Shown piece after piece: positions 54,286-62,555 of a DNA stretch of 64,000 bases. This DNA comes from Parerythrobacter lutipelagi. GTDB taxonomy: Bacteria; Pseudomonadota; Alphaproteobacteria; Sphingomonadales; Sphingomonadaceae. The notes under the pieces were generated by a model. It worked only from the letters and a program-made list of their open reading frames with translations. It was not told the DNA's origin and ran no database searches. Made by a program: the position numbers and the translations under genes. How positions within the stretch are numbered: position 1 is the first letter of the stretch; each line of letters opens with the position of its first letter. Location: contig NZ_SKCJ01000002.1 in the NCBI RefSeq assembly GCF_005434975.1, positions 434,001-498,000 on the forward strand, in the 5' to 3' direction.

Positions 54286-54999
54286 CTATGCAGCGTCGAC
54301 GAGCACCAGTTCGGCGTCTTCGAGTGCGGTGATCGTCACGCTGGCCTGCTGGGTGATGGCAACGCCGTCGCGGGCATTGGCTTCAACGTCTTCCACGCGA
54401 ATCTTGCCGGTGGCCGGGACAAGATAAAGGTGCCGCGAAGCATCGCGCGGCGTGTAGGTCACGCTCTCGCCCGCCTTGACCGTCGCGCCGAGTACGCGGG
54501 CGTCGGTGCGGATCGGCAATGCGCCTTGCTGTGCATCGTCATCATTGGCGGCGTTGCTGGCGAGCGGGACGAACTGCCCGGTGCGGTCACCCTTGGGAAA
54601 CTGGCGAGCGCCCCAGCTCGGGCTCCCGCCGCGCTCGTCGGGGATGATCCAGATCTGGAACAGCGTGGTGTCCTCGTCCTCCAGATTGAATTCGGAATGC
54701 CGCACGCCGCTGCCTGCGCTCATCACCTGCACATCGCCCGCTTCGGTGCGGCCTTCATTGCCCATGCTGTCACGGTGAGTAATCGCGCCGGTGCGGACAT
54801 AGGTGATGATCTCCATGTCGCTGTGCGGATGCGTCGGGAAGCCGCTTTTTGCAGCGATCTTGTCATCATTCCACACGCGCAGCGCACCCCAGTTGACCCG
54901 CGCCGGATCATGATATCCGGCGAAAGAGAAGTGGTGATGCGCGTCGAGCCAGCCGTGGTTCGCAGCGCCGAGCGTGTTGAAGGGTCTTAGTTCGATCAT
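54286..54999 (-). CDS. Pirin family protein (quercetin dioxygenase-like), 237 aa
   Basis: A cupin-fold metalloprotein. The N-terminal cupin has the metal ligands in THPHSDMEIITYVRTGAITHRDS and later AGSGVRHSEFN with a conserved Glu. The C-terminal half has GVAITQQASVTITALEDAEL. Members such as YhhW open the flavonol ring; the native substrate here is unknown. It is divergent from lysR across a 103-bp promoter region containing an inverted repeat. Confidence 0.92.
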   Translation of the reverse strand: MIELRPFNTLGAANHGWLDAHHHFSFAGYHDPARVNWGALRVWNDDKIAAKSGFPTHPHSDMEIITYVRTGAITHRDSMGNEGRTEAGDVQVMSAGSGVRHSEFNLEDEDTTLFQIWIIPDERGGSPSWGARQFPKGDRTGQFVPLASNAANDDDAQQGALPIRTDARVLGATVKAGESVTYTPRDASRHLYLVPATGKIRVEDVEANARDGVAITQQASVTITALEDAELVLVDAA

Positions 55000-55083
55000 C
55001 GTTCGTCTCCTGCTGGAGGGTTTGTGTGAGACGGAGATAGGGCTTGCCCAGTGACCTGAAAACTGCGATAAAATGGTCCAAGA

Positions 55084-55102
55084 TGTTCAAGAAATCTGAA
55101 CA
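55084..55102. promoter_or_regulatory. LysR-type operator TGTTCA-N7-TGAACA
   Basis: A perfect 6+6 inverted repeat adjoining the lysR start codon in the pirin/lysR divergent promoter. It fits a LysR autoregulatory site controlling both directions. Inferred from position and symmetry. Confidence 0.5.
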
Positions 55103-56032
55103 ATGAAACTGGGCGATCCGACACTCGATCAGCTGCGCATATTCCTCGCCATTGTGGAGGAGGGCAGCTTCGGAGGTGCCGCGCGGCGCATGGGGCGCGC
55201 GGTTTCCGCGATCAGCTACGGCGTGGCGCAATTGGAAGCTCAGCTCGATGTAAAGTTGTTCGCGCGCGAGGGGTCGCGCAAACCCGCACTGACCGATGCG
55301 GGCAAGGGCCTGCTGGCGGAAGCGCGCGCCGTGGCGGACAATGTCGATGCCTTGCTCGCCAAGACCCGCAATCTGCATTCGGGATTGGAAAGCGACCTCG
55401 CACTGGTGGTCGATGTGATGGTGCCTGGCGTTGTCACCGCGCAGGTTCTGCGCGCGTTCCGCTCGATGTTTCCCACTGTGGCTCTGCGGCTCAATGTCGA
55501 AGCGCTCGGCGCGGTGGCAGCCTGCCTGCTAGATGATGAGGCACAACTGGCAATTGGCGGGCCGGTTCTGGCTGATTATCCCGAGCTGGAGCGGCAAGCG
55601 ATAGGAGCGGTCGAACTGATCCCCGTGGCCGCACCCGATCATCCGCTGGCGCAGCCCGGCGTGGCACCGGGCCAAAGCCGCAAGCATTTGCAGCTGGTGC
55701 TGTCAGACCGGTCTGCGTTGACCGCGGGGCGCGAGTTTTCTGTCCTCAGCCCGCAAAGCTGGCGGCTGGCGGATCTCGGGGCCAAGCATTCGCTGCTCAA
55801 GGAAAATATCGGCTGGGGCAATATGCCGCGCCACATGGTGAGCGGCGATCTGGCGAGCGGTGCACTGGTCGAGCTCGATCTCCCGGAAAGACCCGGTGCC
55901 GATTACACCTTGCACGCCTTGTGGCGCCGCGATGCACGCCCGGGCCCGGCGGCCAGCTGGCTGATCGACATGTTCCGTGAACGGCTGGCCGATTGCACGA
56001 CGGTAGAGCCGTCGGTGCGCTCGCGCGGCTAG
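55103..56032 (+). CDS. LysR-family transcriptional regulator, 309 aa
   Basis: The N-terminal HTH is PTLDQLRIFLAIVEEGSFGG with AARRMGRAVSAISYGVAQLE, and the LysR substrate domain covers residues ~95-300. It is divergent from the pirin-nitroreductase pair, which it likely controls. The inverted repeat immediately before the ATG may be its own operator. The 3' end overlaps a small opposing membrane-protein gene by four nt. Confidence 0.92.
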   Translation: MKLGDPTLDQLRIFLAIVEEGSFGGAARRMGRAVSAISYGVAQLEAQLDVKLFAREGSRKPALTDAGKGLLAEARAVADNVDALLAKTRNLHSGLESDLALVVDVMVPGVVTAQVLRAFRSMFPTVALRLNVEALGAVAACLLDDEAQLAIGGPVLADYPELERQAIGAVELIPVAAPDHPLAQPGVAPGQSRKHLQLVLSDRSALTAGREFSVLSPQSWRLADLGAKHSLLKENIGWGNMPRHMVSGDLASGALVELDLPERPGADYTLHALWRRDARPGPAASWLIDMFRERLADCTTVEPSVRSRG

Positions 56033-56457
56033 GCCGGTGATGCGCGGCGGGTGAACAGAGGCAGGCGGCCCACCAGCGCGGTTAGGCGCCATACCACACC
56101 CCACAGCGCGCCCATGGCGAGCCAGAAATAGAACGCCCACGGCTGCTGCGCGAAATTCCGCGCCATGGCGTCCGAAGCGCCCAGTGCAGCGGCCAGGACA
56201 AGCAGGCATAGTCCCGCGCCGACCACGCCCATTATCGGCACCAGAACATTGGCCAGCCAGCGTAGCCCCATCCTGCCGGTCAGAGCTTCAACCGGCACGA
56301 ACAGCAACAGCGCCATGATCAGTGCGGGGATCAGTCCGATCATCGGGATGAGGAGCAGCATGCCCATGGCCGGGTCGCCCGAGCTGGCCATCATCGCCAG
56401 CAGCGGTGCGCAGAACAGCAGGATGCAGACGAAGCAGCGAGCGAGAAAATACAGCAT
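56029..56457 (-). CDS. Small polytopic membrane protein, 142 aa
   Basis: Four hydrophobic segments (YFLARCFVCILLFCAPLLAMM; MLLLIPMIGLIPALIMALLL; WLANVLVPIMGVVGAGLCLL; WAFYFWLAMGALWGVVWRL). No family or catalytic motif is seen. It begins about 35 nt after the end of the GST gene on the same strand, so it may be the last gene of the trhO-GST unit. Confidence 0.6.
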   Translation of the reverse strand: MLYFLARCFVCILLFCAPLLAMMASSGDPAMGMLLLIPMIGLIPALIMALLLFVPVEALTGRMGLRWLANVLVPIMGVVGAGLCLLVLAAALGASDAMARNFAQQPWAFYFWLAMGALWGVVWRLTALVGRLPLFTRRASPA

Positions 56458-56491
56458 TCCGGTGGTTTAGCCCGGATTGGTTAAACTCCTG

Positions 56492-57145
56492 TCAGCGCGT
56501 GGGGGCCGGCCCGAAAATCACCGTCTCGGCGCCCGCTTTCCACGGTGCGGGTTTACCCATCACCGCCGCGAACAGGTCGGATTCCAGATGCCCCTCGAGC
56601 CACCGCTGAAGGTCGGGGATCGGCTGCGCGTCGAACCAGTCCCGGTCGGTGTTGGCAAACTGGCGGATGAAGGGAAACAGCGCGATATCGGCATATGTCC
56701 GCTGTTCGCCCAACAGCTGCTCGCGCTCTGCCAGGCGGAAATTCAGGTCACTCAAAATGGCAAGACATTCGCCGCGGTGATCGGTCCGTGCGTTGCCGGG
56801 CTCGTCCTCATAACGGGTCGGGTATTTGTACCGGTCGAGGTGGTGCTTGAACGATCCGTCTCCGAGCTGGATCAGCCCGGGGTGGTCGCCAGCCAGCCAG
56901 CCCTCCGGATCGTTGTGCCCGAGCGACCAGCGCATGATATCGATGCTTTCCTCAAGCACCTGTCCATCGGGCAGGACCAGCACCGGCACCGTGCCCTTGG
57001 GTGAAGCTTCGAGCATTTCGGGCGGTTTGTCCGCCAGCTTTACTTCACGCAGTTCGCAGGTCGTGCCGCTGATCCACAGCGCCATGCGTGCGCGCATCGC
57101 ATAGGGGCAGCGGCGAAAGCTGTAGAGGATCGGCAATGGGGTCAT
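56492..57145 (-). CDS. Glutathione S-transferase, 217 aa
   Basis: An N-terminal thioredoxin-like domain with a CPYAMRAR active site (one cysteine, omega/GrxB-like), [19 protein letters not shown] as GSH-binding loop, and a helical C-terminal domain. The start overlaps the trhO stop (ATGA), so a glutathione enzyme and a tRNA hydroxylase are coupled. The substrate is unknown; thiol transferase activity is likely from the cysteine. Confidence 0.9.
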   Translation of the reverse strand: MTPLPILYSFRRCPYAMRARMALWISGTTCELREVKLADKPPEMLEASPKGTVPVLVLPDGQVLEESIDIMRWSLGHNDPEGWLAGDHPGLIQLGDGSFKHHLDRYKYPTRYEDEPGNARTDHRGECLAILSDLNFRLAEREQLLGEQRTYADIALFPFIRQFANTDRDWFDAQPIPDLQRWLEGHLESDLFAAVMGKPAPWKAGAETVIFGPAPTR

Positions 57146-58092
57146 TTCGGGTCCTGACTTGTTGCGCCGACATGGCTTTCGCCGCGCTTGCGGGCGAGCT
57201 CTTCCTGCCGCTGGCGTTCGGCATAACGGGCGCGCTGCTGCTCTGTCCGTTCGCCGATGCAATGCGGACAGCTGACCCCTTCGGCATAGTCGGCCGAGGC
57301 CATGTCTGCTTCGCTCAGCGGTCGGCGGCAGGCGCGGCACAGGCCATGCTTGCCCAGTTCGAGCCCGTGGCCGACTGAAACCCGTTCGTCGAACACGAAG
57401 CATTCGCCGTTCCAGCGGCTTTCGGCTTGCGGCACTTGCTCGAGATATTTCAGGATGCCGCCTTTGAGGTGGTAGACCTCTTCGACGCCTTCCTGACGCA
57501 GAAAGCTGGTCGATTTCTCGCAGCGGATGCCGCCGGTGCAGAACATCGCGACCTTCTTCTTCCCGTCGAGCAGCTCGTCGCGGTGTTCGAGGAACCACCG
57601 GGGAAAATCGCGGAAGCTGGCGGTTTGCGGATCGACCGCGCCTGCAAAGGTCCCGATGGCGACTTCGTAGTCATTGCGCGTATCGATCACCAGCGTATCC
57701 GGATCGGAAATCAGCGCGTTCCAGTCTTGCGGCGCGACATAGCGCCCCACACTGGCGGTCGGGTCGATCTCGGGCTCGCCCATGGTCACGATCTCGCGCT
57801 TGAGCCGAACCTTCGTGCGATTGAACGGCATTTCCTCGGCATGGCTGAATTTGACGTCGAGATCAGCACAGCCGGGCAAGGTTCGGATATGCCCCAGCAC
57901 TTGAGCGATGGCATTTTCGCTCCCCGCAATCGTCCCGTTGATCCCCTCGCGCGCGAGCAGCACCGTCCCTCGCACGCCAACTTCCTCGCACAGCGCCAGC
58001 AGCGGCGCGCGCAGGGCAGCAGGGTCTTCGAACCGCGTGAACTGGTAGAGCGCGGCGACGGTGACGCAGCCGTTGGATGAGACAGATGTCAT
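57142..58092 (-). CDS. trhO: tRNA uridine(34) hydroxylase TrhO (rhodanese-like, YceA), 316 aa
   Basis: Makes 5-hydroxyuridine at the tRNA wobble position using O2. The N-terminal UPF0176 domain has [18 protein letters not shown]. The rhodanese domain has [15 protein letters not shown] and the active cysteine in [14 protein letters not shown]-terminal zinc-binding-like segment follows ([13 protein letters not shown]...CPHC). [15 protein letters not shown] is taken as start; a longer upstream reading looks unnatural. Confidence 0.94.
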   Translation of the reverse strand: MTSVSSNGCVTVAALYQFTRFEDPAALRAPLLALCEEVGVRGTVLLAREGINGTIAGSENAIAQVLGHIRTLPGCADLDVKFSHAEEMPFNRTKVRLKREIVTMGEPEIDPTASVGRYVAPQDWNALISDPDTLVIDTRNDYEVAIGTFAGAVDPQTASFRDFPRWFLEHRDELLDGKKKVAMFCTGGIRCEKSTSFLRQEGVEEVYHLKGGILKYLEQVPQAESRWNGECFVFDERVSVGHGLELGKHGLCRACRRPLSEADMASADYAEGVSCPHCIGERTEQQRARYAERQRQEELARKRGESHVGATSQDPK

Positions 58093-58202
58093 GCCGCGCG
58101 CCTTAGTCGATTGCCAAGCCTCACGACAATGGGGTAACTTGGCAGGTAGCTTGCACCAATCGCCTTGCGAGGTCGCCCATTTCGCTTGCAATTCTTCTGC
58201 TG

Positions 58203-58802
58203 ATGCTCACGCCCGTAGCGGCGGAACCGGTATGGCCTGAAGCCTCGGAATGCGGAACCTTCCCCGCAAGAGTCAGGCAGAACACCATCTACGGCGGTAT
58301 GTCCGATTGTTACCTCAGCCGGATCGGTGAAAAGCCGCTCTGGCGCGATCTGGCCGAAGATCAGGTCCAGACCCTGCGCTTCACCTTCGTCCACGGACAT
58401 GCGCTGTTCTTCCGCTCGGTGCGGATCGATACGCTGCCCGACGGGAGTGGGCGGATGGTTGTCGACGGGACGAACCGTCGCGCCAGCATTCGGCAGGAAT
58501 CGAAGCGTATCGGGCCGCACACCGTGCAGATATCGGGCGAGGAGATGGCACAAATCAACCGGCTTGTCGCGCAATCGGGCACCTTCGAGCACGAGATCGG
58601 GACTTGGGACAAGACGGACGGCGATACGCTCTACATGCATTGCCAGACGCTCGATCTCGAGCGCGCCGATGCGGACGGGTATCGCACCAGTTCCGTCAAC
58701 ATCGGGTGCAACCACCCGAATAAGCTGATGCCTCTTATCGAGGAAATCGTGCGGCTCGCAGGTCTCGGGCAGGTCGGCAAAGGCGCGCGATTCTATTTTT
58801 GA
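58203..58802 (+). CDS. Probable exported protein of unknown function, 199 aa from ATG
   Basis: No named family. Beta-rich, with four or five cysteines ([37 protein letters not shown]) that could form disulfides, fitting a periplasmic protein. The ATG leaves only MLTPVAAEP. In frame upstream lies a hydrophobic stretch ([16 protein letters not shown]) that looks like the rest of a signal peptide, but no ATG, GTG or TTG precedes it back to the in-frame TAG at 58104. ATT at 58179 is a possible rare start. Function unknown. Confidence 0.6.
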   Translation: MLTPVAAEPVWPEASECGTFPARVRQNTIYGGMSDCYLSRIGEKPLWRDLAEDQVQTLRFTFVHGHALFFRSVRIDTLPDGSGRMVVDGTNRRASIRQESKRIGPHTVQISGEEMAQINRLVAQSGTFEHEIGTWDKTDGDTLYMHCQTLDLERADADGYRTSSVNIGCNHPNKLMPLIEEIVRLAGLGQVGKGARFYF

Positions 58803-58805
58803 GGC

Positions 58806-59885
58806 CTAGCCCAGCTTCATCACCCAGCCGTGCGTATCCTCGACCGCGCCGGTCTGGATGCCGACGAGCTTCTCGCGCAGCTTGCTGGTGATCTGGCCGG
58901 GGCCGCCGCTGCCGATGGTGAAGCTGTAATCCTCGCTCGTCACCTTGCCGACGGGGGTCACCACCGCTGCGGTGCCGCAGGCCATGGTCTCGATCAACTT
59001 GCCGCTGGTCGCATCCTCGCGCCACTGGTCGATGCTGTACATCTCCTCGCGCACGTTGAGGCCTTCTTCGCGCAGCAGGGTGATCAGGCTGTCACGAGTG
59101 ATGCCGGGCAGGATCGTGCCGGTCAGCGGCGGGGTGACGACGCTGCCGTCATCCATGACGAAAAACAGGTTCATGCCTCCCAGTTCCTCGATCCATTTCT
59201 TCTCGACCGCGTCGAGGAACAGCACCTGGTCGTGGCCCTTGGCGAAGGCCTGCCCGGTGGGAACGAGGCTGGCAGCATAATTCCCGCCGCATTTCGCCGC
59301 GCCGGTGCCGCCGGGGGCAGCGCGGGTGTAATCGGAGACCCACAGGCTGACGGCGGGCGAACCGGATTTGAAATAATTGCCCGCCGGGCTGGCGATCACG
59401 ACGAACTTGTATTGCTTGGCCGGTCGCACGCCGAGGAACGCCTCGGTCGCAAACATGAACGGACGGATATAGAGCGAACCGCCCTCGACGCTGGGATACC
59501 ACTCGCCATCGACCGACAGCAGCTGGCGGATCGATTCAAGAAACAGATCTTCGGGCAGGGCAGGCATGGCGAGGCGTGCGGCGCTCTTGTTGAAGCGTTT
59601 TGCATTTTCCTCCGGACGGAACAGCGCCAGCGAGCCATCGGGCTGCCGGTAGGCTTTCATCCCTTCGAAGATTTCCTGCGCGTAGTGCAACACCGAAGCC
59701 GCCGGATCGAGCGCGATCGGCTGGCGCGGACCGAGGGTTGCCGAATGCCAGCCGCCTTTTGCCTCGTCGTAATCTATCGTCACCATGTGATCGGTGAACA
59801 GCGTGCCGAAACCGGGATTTTCGAGCGCCGCCGCACGCCTGTCGGACGGCAGAGGGGCCGGGTGAGCGAGGGTCTGAAATTTCAT
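58806..59885 (-). CDS. ilvE: Branched-chain amino acid aminotransferase, 359 aa
   Basis: PLP enzyme for the last step of Ile, Leu and Val synthesis. Fold-type IV features: HYAQEIFEGMKAYRQPDGSL, FMFATEAFLGVRPAKQYKFV, the PLP-lysine region KCGGNYAASLVPTGQAFAKG, and GTAAVVTPVGKV. The start MKFQTLAHPAP is the family start; the longer frame runs into the terminator upstream. An 18-codon frame with a perfect Shine-Dalgarno sequence and a terminator lies about 80-230 nt upstream. Confidence 0.95.
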   Translation of the reverse strand: MKFQTLAHPAPLPSDRRAAALENPGFGTLFTDHMVTIDYDEAKGGWHSATLGPRQPIALDPAASVLHYAQEIFEGMKAYRQPDGSLALFRPEENAKRFNKSAARLAMPALPEDLFLESIRQLLSVDGEWYPSVEGGSLYIRPFMFATEAFLGVRPAKQYKFVVIASPAGNYFKSGSPAVSLWVSDYTRAAPGGTGAAKCGGNYAASLVPTGQAFAKGHDQVLFLDAVEKKWIEELGGMNLFFVMDDGSVVTPPLTGTILPGITRDSLITLLREEGLNVREEMYSIDQWREDATSGKLIETMACGTAAVVTPVGKVTSEDYSFTIGSGGPGQITSKLREKLVGIQTGAVEDTHGWVMKLG

Positions 59886-59967
59886 GCGAGGGGGATTAGT
59901 CGCGAGATGCTCGGAGAGCAAGAATGATGGAAGATCGATCAATCGAACAGCCATGCTCCGCAAATGA

Positions 59968-60004
59968 GAAAGGCGGCCCTCGCCCGTAGGAGGAACCGCC
60001 TTTC
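59968..60004 (-). terminator. Terminator or attenuator between the mini-gene and ilvE
   Basis: On the minus strand, GAAAGGCGG and CCGCCTTTC form a 9-bp stem with a 19-nt loop, followed by TCATTTG. It lies about 55 nt after the 18-codon frame and about 80 nt before ilvE. The weak T-run makes attenuation as likely as full termination. A second small hairpin (60013-60031) precedes it. Confidence 0.55.
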
Positions 60005-60059
60005 GCATGGTCAGCGGCCGGAAATGCCGCTCACGTAAGCCTTACTCGGCTAAGGAAAT

Positions 60060-60116
60060 TTACCGAATATGCTCCGTGCGGGATTTCACCGACCTCGCTA
60101 CTGAACCATGAGACAT
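60060..60116 (-). CDS. 18-codon mini-gene with full-length Shine-Dalgarno sequence
   Basis: The ATG is directly preceded by AAAGGAGGTGATCC (minus strand, 60118-60131), a complete match to the 16S anti-Shine-Dalgarno end, and is followed by 17 sense codons and TAA. The peptide is MSHGSVARSVKSRTEHIR: basic, no membrane segment, not enriched in Ile, Leu or Val. It sits upstream of a hairpin and then ilvE. It could be a standalone small protein or a leader peptide. No homologue can be named from memory. Confidence 0.55.
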   Translation of the reverse strand: MSHGSVARSVKSRTEHIR

Positions 60117-60131
60117 CGGATCACCTCCTTT

Positions 60132-60553
60132 CAAGCTGTTAAGCAAGACCCAAACCGTTTCACCGGGGGCCGAGTACCGCGTTCGCCGCTGGCCTCGAGA
60201 AGCAATCTGATTCAACCAGACCGTTAAAACAAGTCTTGAAATAAACTTTTCCCACGTCACAATTGCGCGCCGTCCCGGAGAGTGGGTTTTTTGTTTTTCG
60301 CAAGCGCCTCCGCGCTTGCGTCCTCGGCGCCAATCCTTCGCGCTGCTCAGGGCGCCTGCGGGCGGGTGGTCGCCCTTGCGGGGCCTCCGCCGGCCCCGAT
60401 TTCAGTTTAACCCCGATTTTTGAAGCCAAGGATCCGCGAGGCGAAGCCGAGCGCAAGCGCGACCGCGCGTCCGCAGGTGCCCCGCAGCGCAGCGGAGGGA
60501 TCAGCACCGAGGACGCACCCACGCAGGTGGGTGCGCAAAACAACACACCCTAT
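60132..60553. other. GC-rich non-coding region with several hairpins
   Basis: Between the mini-gene and the lipoprotein pair. Perfect hairpins occur at 60299-60320 (CGCAAGCG / CGCTTGCG) and 60514-60535 (CGCACCCAC / GTGGGTGCG), next to A/T runs (60287-60297). Open frames here have an arginine/proline-rich junk composition. The 5' flank of the mini-gene must contain its promoter. No known RNA family was recognised. Confidence 0.4.
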
Positions 60554-61108
60554 TTATCGACAATCCTCGATCACGCGGGTGATCTCCGGCCAGGCGGGCA
60601 AATAAAGTGTGCGCAACCCGGCGGTCTCGACCGCAAAGCGCCCCCGGCTGAAGGCGATTGCGTCAAGCAAGGGGTCGGTCGCGGTCAGTTCGGTTACGAC
60701 CAAGGCCCTGCCGGGGTTTACCGGACTGGCCGACATCAACCGCTCTTCCGTTTCCGTGCGAATGCGCATCGGCACCGGCACTTCGGCAACGCCTGCCCGC
60801 CCGAGGCCGACCTGGCGCGAGCGCAAATTGCATCGGACGATGAATTCAGGGCGATTGCCGCCGGACGCGAACAGCGCCAGCGTTTCCCCCGCATCGCGCG
60901 AATAGGTCCAGTCACCCGGTGTTTGCGGCGCGTCGAGATAATTTTCGTAGACCGGTTCCGACAGCGTGGGCGGCGCGACGGTTGGCGTTGGCACGGGCAT
61001 GGGTACCGTCACCACTGGCGGCGCAGCTTCGGGCACCGGGGTGCAGCACATGGCTGCCAGCGAAAACAGGCTGACGGCGATTTTGGGCAGATTGCGGCGC
61101 AAGGTCAT
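60554..61108 (-). CDS. Predicted lipoprotein, 184 aa (second of a related pair)
   Basis: A signal/lipobox region (KIAVSLFSLAAMCC) and a Pro/Val/Thr-rich linker (PPVVTVPMPVPTPTVAPP) precede a beta-rich domain ending TLYLPAWPEITRVIEDCR. The last ~100 residues resemble those of the preceding gene (shared pattern FIVRC-, arginine-rich turn, MSASP, final P-I-RVI-C). The start is set by the ATGA overlap with the upstream stop. Function unknown. Confidence 0.6.
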   Translation of the reverse strand: MTLRRNLPKIAVSLFSLAAMCCTPVPEAAPPVVTVPMPVPTPTVAPPTLSEPVYENYLDAPQTPGDWTYSRDAGETLALFASGGNRPEFIVRCNLRSRQVGLGRAGVAEVPVPMRIRTETEERLMSASPVNPGRALVVTELTATDPLLDAIAFSRGRFAVETAGLRTLYLPAWPEITRVIEDCR

Positions 61109-61629
61109 GAGCTGAGGCATGTATCGATTACTCTCCGGATTCCAGGGGCGGCAGGCATTACGGTCTCGGTCAATCCGGGGCCGAGGAGGATGAATGTGGT
61201 GCCGGGCAGCGCCATTGAGGCAAGGATAGGCTGTTGCGGATGAACCTGCGCCGACATGGTGGGCACTGCGCCGGTGCTTGTCTGCATCGGCAGAATGAAG
61301 CGTTCTCCGCCTGCAATGATTGAATATTCTACGCCCGGAGCGAGCGCGCCGGGCTTCTCGACCGCAACCTGCCGCGCTGCGCGGTCGCAGCGGATGGTCA
61401 TGACGGGCTCGCCACTTGCCGGGACGAAAGCGGCAGCAACGCCGCTCGTATCTTCACTGACCGACCATTCGCCGGCCATCGGCGTTTGACCCGGTGCAAC
61501 CGCGGCCGCCGGATTGCCGACCAGCGCACTTGGCGGCGCTTCGCTGGCAGTCGGTGCTGGCTCCGAGCCATCGCCGCATGCGGCCAGCGCAAGCGAGCAG
61601 ATCAAAGGCAGGGCAAGGTGTCGTGGCAT
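61105..61629 (-). CDS. Predicted lipoprotein, 174 aa (first of a related pair)
   Basis: A clear lipobox (LICSLALAAC) followed by a Ala/Pro-rich linker and a beta-rich domain (MTIRCDRAARQVAVEK; FILPMQTSTGAVPTMSAQ; GIRRVIDTCLSS). Two cysteines are conserved with the downstream paralogue, probably a disulfide. Coupled to the second gene by ATGA. It is divergent from tlyA with about 80 nt between. No family name is offered. Confidence 0.62.
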   Translation of the reverse strand: MPRHLALPLICSLALAACGDGSEPAPTASEAPPSALVGNPAAAVAPGQTPMAGEWSVSEDTSGVAAAFVPASGEPVMTIRCDRAARQVAVEKPGALAPGVEYSIIAGGERFILPMQTSTGAVPTMSAQVHPQQPILASMALPGTTFILLGPGLTETVMPAAPGIRRVIDTCLSS

Positions 61630-61708
61630 CGGGCGGGAAGTCCGTTTGTGTGCGTGGTCCGTGACTTGCGCTTGGCAAGTGGGGTGCAGCCCTTCTATCG
61701 GCATGTGC

Positions 61709-62458
61709 ATGGTGCGCAAGACACGTCTCGACCAATTGCTTGTCCAGCGCGGGCTGGCGGAGAGCCGTACACGGGCGCAGGCACTGATCATGGCCGGGCT
61801 GGTGTTCGCCGGTGAGGCCAAGATGGTCAAGGCCGGACAGCAGCTGGCAGAGGATACGGCGCTGGAAGTGCGCGGGCGGGACCATCCGTGGGTCAGCCGA
61901 GGCGGAATCAAGCTGGCCCATGCGATCGAGCATTTTGCTCTCGACCCGGCAGGGGTCACAGCGATGGATGTGGGCAGTTCAACCGGCGGATTCACCGATG
62001 TGCTGCTGCAGGGCGGTGCGCAGCATGTGATCGCGGTCGACAGCGGCACCAACCAGCTGGCGTGGAAATTGCGGCAGGATGAGCGGGTGACCGTGCTCGA
62101 ACAGACCAGCGCGCGCATCCTGACGCCGGAATTGATCGGGCGCAGTTATGGCTGGGTGGTGTGCGATGCGTCTTTCATCGGCATGGCCAAAGTGCTCGAA
62201 GTGCCGCTGCGGCTGGCCGAACCCGATTGCCGCCTGATTGCGCTGATCAAGCCGCAGTTCGAAGTCGGCCGCGAAGAGGTCGGCAAGGGCGGGGTGGTGC
62301 GCGACCCTGCGCTGCACGAGCGGGTTTGCAGCGAAGTGCGCGAATGGCTCGAAGCGGATGGGTGGCAGGTCGACGGCATTGTGGAAAGCCCGATCACCGG
62401 GCCGGAAGGCAATGTGGAATTCCTGATTGCGGCGCACCGGGGGACCGTTTCACCGTGA
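61709..62458 (+). CDS. tlyA: TlyA-family rRNA methyltransferase, 249 aa
   Basis: An N-terminal S4 RNA-binding domain (RLDQLLVQRGLAESRTRAQA) is followed by an FtsJ-like SAM methyltransferase domain (AMDVGSSTGGFTDVLLQGGA) and LIKPQFEVGREEVGKGGVV. 2'-O-methylation of rRNA is the family role; older names call it hemolysin A. The ATG is chosen at MVRKTRLDQ, with another ATG two codons earlier. Confidence 0.94.
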   Translation: MVRKTRLDQLLVQRGLAESRTRAQALIMAGLVFAGEAKMVKAGQQLAEDTALEVRGRDHPWVSRGGIKLAHAIEHFALDPAGVTAMDVGSSTGGFTDVLLQGGAQHVIAVDSGTNQLAWKLRQDERVTVLEQTSARILTPELIGRSYGWVVCDASFIGMAKVLEVPLRLAEPDCRLIALIKPQFEVGREEVGKGGVVRDPALHERVCSEVREWLEADGWQVDGIVESPITGPEGNVEFLIAAHRGTVSP

Positions 62459-62555
62459 CAGGCTTTCCCGCGACGGCACAGCTTGTCTTGCACCATTGCG
62501 GGTTGGACCGGCTGCGGCCACTATCTGCTGTCTACGAATCGGACCGGGAGAAGTC

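Noticed and set aside
60117-60131. Plus-strand CGGATCACCTCCTTT looks like the 3' end of 16S rRNA
   Set aside because: No other rRNA sequence is present around it; it is the complement of a full-length Shine-Dalgarno sequence on the minus strand.
60160-60546. 128-codon minus-strand frame in the hairpin-rich region
   Set aside because: Arg/Pro/Ser-rich junk composition and no ribosome-binding site.
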